From Rhodobacteraceae bacterium CCMM004 (lineage in GTDB: Bacteria; Pseudomonadota; Alphaproteobacteria; Rhodobacterales; Rhodobacteraceae), in contig RZWH01000004.1 of NCBI GenBank assembly GCA_004005435.1, positions 131,501 to 195,500 of the forward strand: DNA of 64,000 nucleotides. The letters are read 5' to 3'. Below, piece after piece: positions 63,506 through 64,000 of this stretch (within the stretch, counting starts at the first letter, position 1; every line of letters begins with the position of its first letter). The notes below the pieces were generated by a model, which searched no databases, was not told where the DNA came from, and worked only from the letters and a program-made list of their open reading frames with translations. The position numbers were made by a program, and so were the translations under genes.

Positions 63506-63952
63506 ATGGATCTGCAAAAGGGCATCACCCGCGACGGAGAGGGGGTCGACGGGATCGGCTGGAGCATCTTCGGCCAAGCCTACTACGCCAAGGCGCATTG
63601 CGACGCGACCTTCGCCTTCGAGACCAACAGCGCGCCGGGACAGGCGGTGCCGGTGCACATCCATCCCGACCAGGACGAGTTCATTCTCGTCCAGGAGGGA
63701 GAGTTGGATCTCAAGCTCGACGGGGAGTGGTTCAAGGCCCGCGCGGGCGATCTGGTGCGGATGCCGCGGGGCGTGCCGCATGGCTACTTCAACAAGTCCG
63801 ACAAGCCGTGCCGCGCGCTGTTCTGGGTGTCGCCTGCGGGCAGGCTAAAGGAGCTGTTCGACGCCCTGGACGAGCTGACCGACGAGGAGGAGGCGGTGCG
63901 CCTCTCGGCCGCGCACGATGTGGAGTTCCTGCCGCCCGAGGCGAACGCCTAA
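63506..63952 (+). CDS. Cupin-domain protein of the anthranilate cluster
   Basis: A 148-residue single cupin: FGQAYYAKAHCDATFAFETNSAPGQAVPVHIHPDQDEFILVQEGELDLKLDGEWFKARAGDLVRMPRGVPHGYFNKSDKPCRALFWVSPAGRL. The metal ligands H-x-H, E and H are all present. Cupins in such clusters are of unknown role; it is too short and too different to be 3-hydroxyanthranilate dioxygenase with confidence. It follows kynA by 17 bp with a GAAGGAGGA ribosome-binding site and is followed by the CoA-ligase start after 2 bp. Confidence 0.85.
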   Translation: MDLQKGITRDGEGVDGIGWSIFGQAYYAKAHCDATFAFETNSAPGQAVPVHIHPDQDEFILVQEGELDLKLDGEWFKARAGDLVRMPRGVPHGYFNKSDKPCRALFWVSPAGRLKELFDALDELTDEEEAVRLSAAHDVEFLPPEANA

Positions 63953-63954
63953 CC

Positions 63955-64000
63955 ATGCTGGGCCCGTCCGCGCATAACGACAGCTTTGCCCGCGACAACC
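63955..64000 (+). CDS. Probable benzoate/2-aminobenzoate-CoA ligase (first 15 codons)
   Basis: Only MLGPSAHNDSFARDN is visible before the right edge. The PSAH-x-D-(S/T)-FARDN start is characteristic of the benzoate-CoA ligase family, which includes 2-aminobenzoate-CoA ligase. This would supply the substrate of the monooxygenase/reductase. The call rests on this short segment and on context. Confidence 0.6.
   Translation, partial: MLGPSAHNDSFARDN

Noticed and set aside
63506-63952. 3-hydroxyanthranilate 3,4-dioxygenase
   Set aside because: The protein is a cupin with metal ligands, but the surrounding sequence does not match the dioxygenase motifs and the cluster favours a CoA route that does not need it.
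1-64000. CRISPR arrays, tRNA or rRNA genes, insertion sequences, prophage
   Set aside because: The intergenic regions were read on both strands; none shows regularly spaced repeats, cloverleaf-like sequence, rRNA sequence or transposase frames.

Overview
The window reads as chromosomal DNA of a GC-rich alphaproteobacterium of the Rhodobacterales (Roseobacter/Rhodobacter type). The main reasons are an ECF sigma factor with a ChrR-type cupin anti-sigma factor facing an operon in the same order as the Rhodobacter singlet-oxygen regulon; the order dapB, rbfA, truB, rpsO, pnp; families common in this order (DUF1365, DUF1643, DUF1674, DUF3035, DUF3833); and a branched-chain-type ABC transporter operon headed by an acyl-CoA synthetase. 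No rRNA, tRNA, CRISPR array, insertion sequence or phage gene was seen. Genes are densely packed and many overlap by 4 bp (ATGA or GTGA).

Left part (1-7.2 kb, minus strand): acyl-CoA synthetase, livG, a secreted protein, livH, a chain of four tiny two-helix membrane proteins around a VOC-fold protein, livM and the start of the substrate-binding protein. From 7.4 to 13.6 kb lie a small membrane protein, an M20 amidohydrolase, an orphan formate dehydrogenase alpha subunit, a histidine phosphatase and a fungal-type saccharopine dehydrogenase. From 13.6 to 19.6 kb a five-gene operon (flavoprotein, DUF1365, MFS, DUF3833, SDR) faces rpoE-chrR across a shared promoter region with a good RpoE-like promoter. 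Housekeeping genes follow to 29.8 kb: rmuC, mutL, a catalytic/non-catalytic pair of M16 peptidases, a DUF3035 lipoprotein, lspA, purH and a heparinase-like protein.

The 29.9-42.0 kb segment is a peptide or amide scavenging island: a GntR/FCD regulator, an AbgB-like M20 hydrolase and a complete Dpp/Opp-type ABC transporter on the minus strand. Facing them are a 924-residue protein that fuses a proline-iminopeptidase domain to a complete S9 acylaminoacyl-peptidase, and an amidase. A GntR/FCD-type operator sits on the presumed -10 of the transporter promoter, between the two divergent units. This fusion and its setting are the most unusual enzyme system in the window.

From 42 to 54.8 kb are an oxidoreductase, rsmB, an SDHAF4-like protein, dapB, rbfA, a DUF2233 protein, truB, rpsO and pnp. 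Between truB and rpsO lies a block with a DUF1643 gene and two acidic, N-terminally anchored proteins that share a C-terminal module (one also carries RTX calcium-binding repeats), separated by about 600 bp of structured non-coding DNA.

The right end (55-64 kb) is a tryptophan/anthranilate catabolic cluster of the CoA type: tryptophan 2,3-dioxygenase, a cupin, the start of a probable (2-amino)benzoate-CoA ligase, a 2-aminobenzoyl-CoA monooxygenase/reductase-like flavoprotein, SDR, MarR regulator, enoyl-CoA hydratase, acyl-CoA dehydrogenase and a divergent fused hydratase/3-hydroxyacyl-CoA dehydrogenase. The divergent intergenic region holds an AT-rich patch of direct and inverted repeats that looks like the MarR operator. 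Two families of short intergenic repeats are dispersed through the window.
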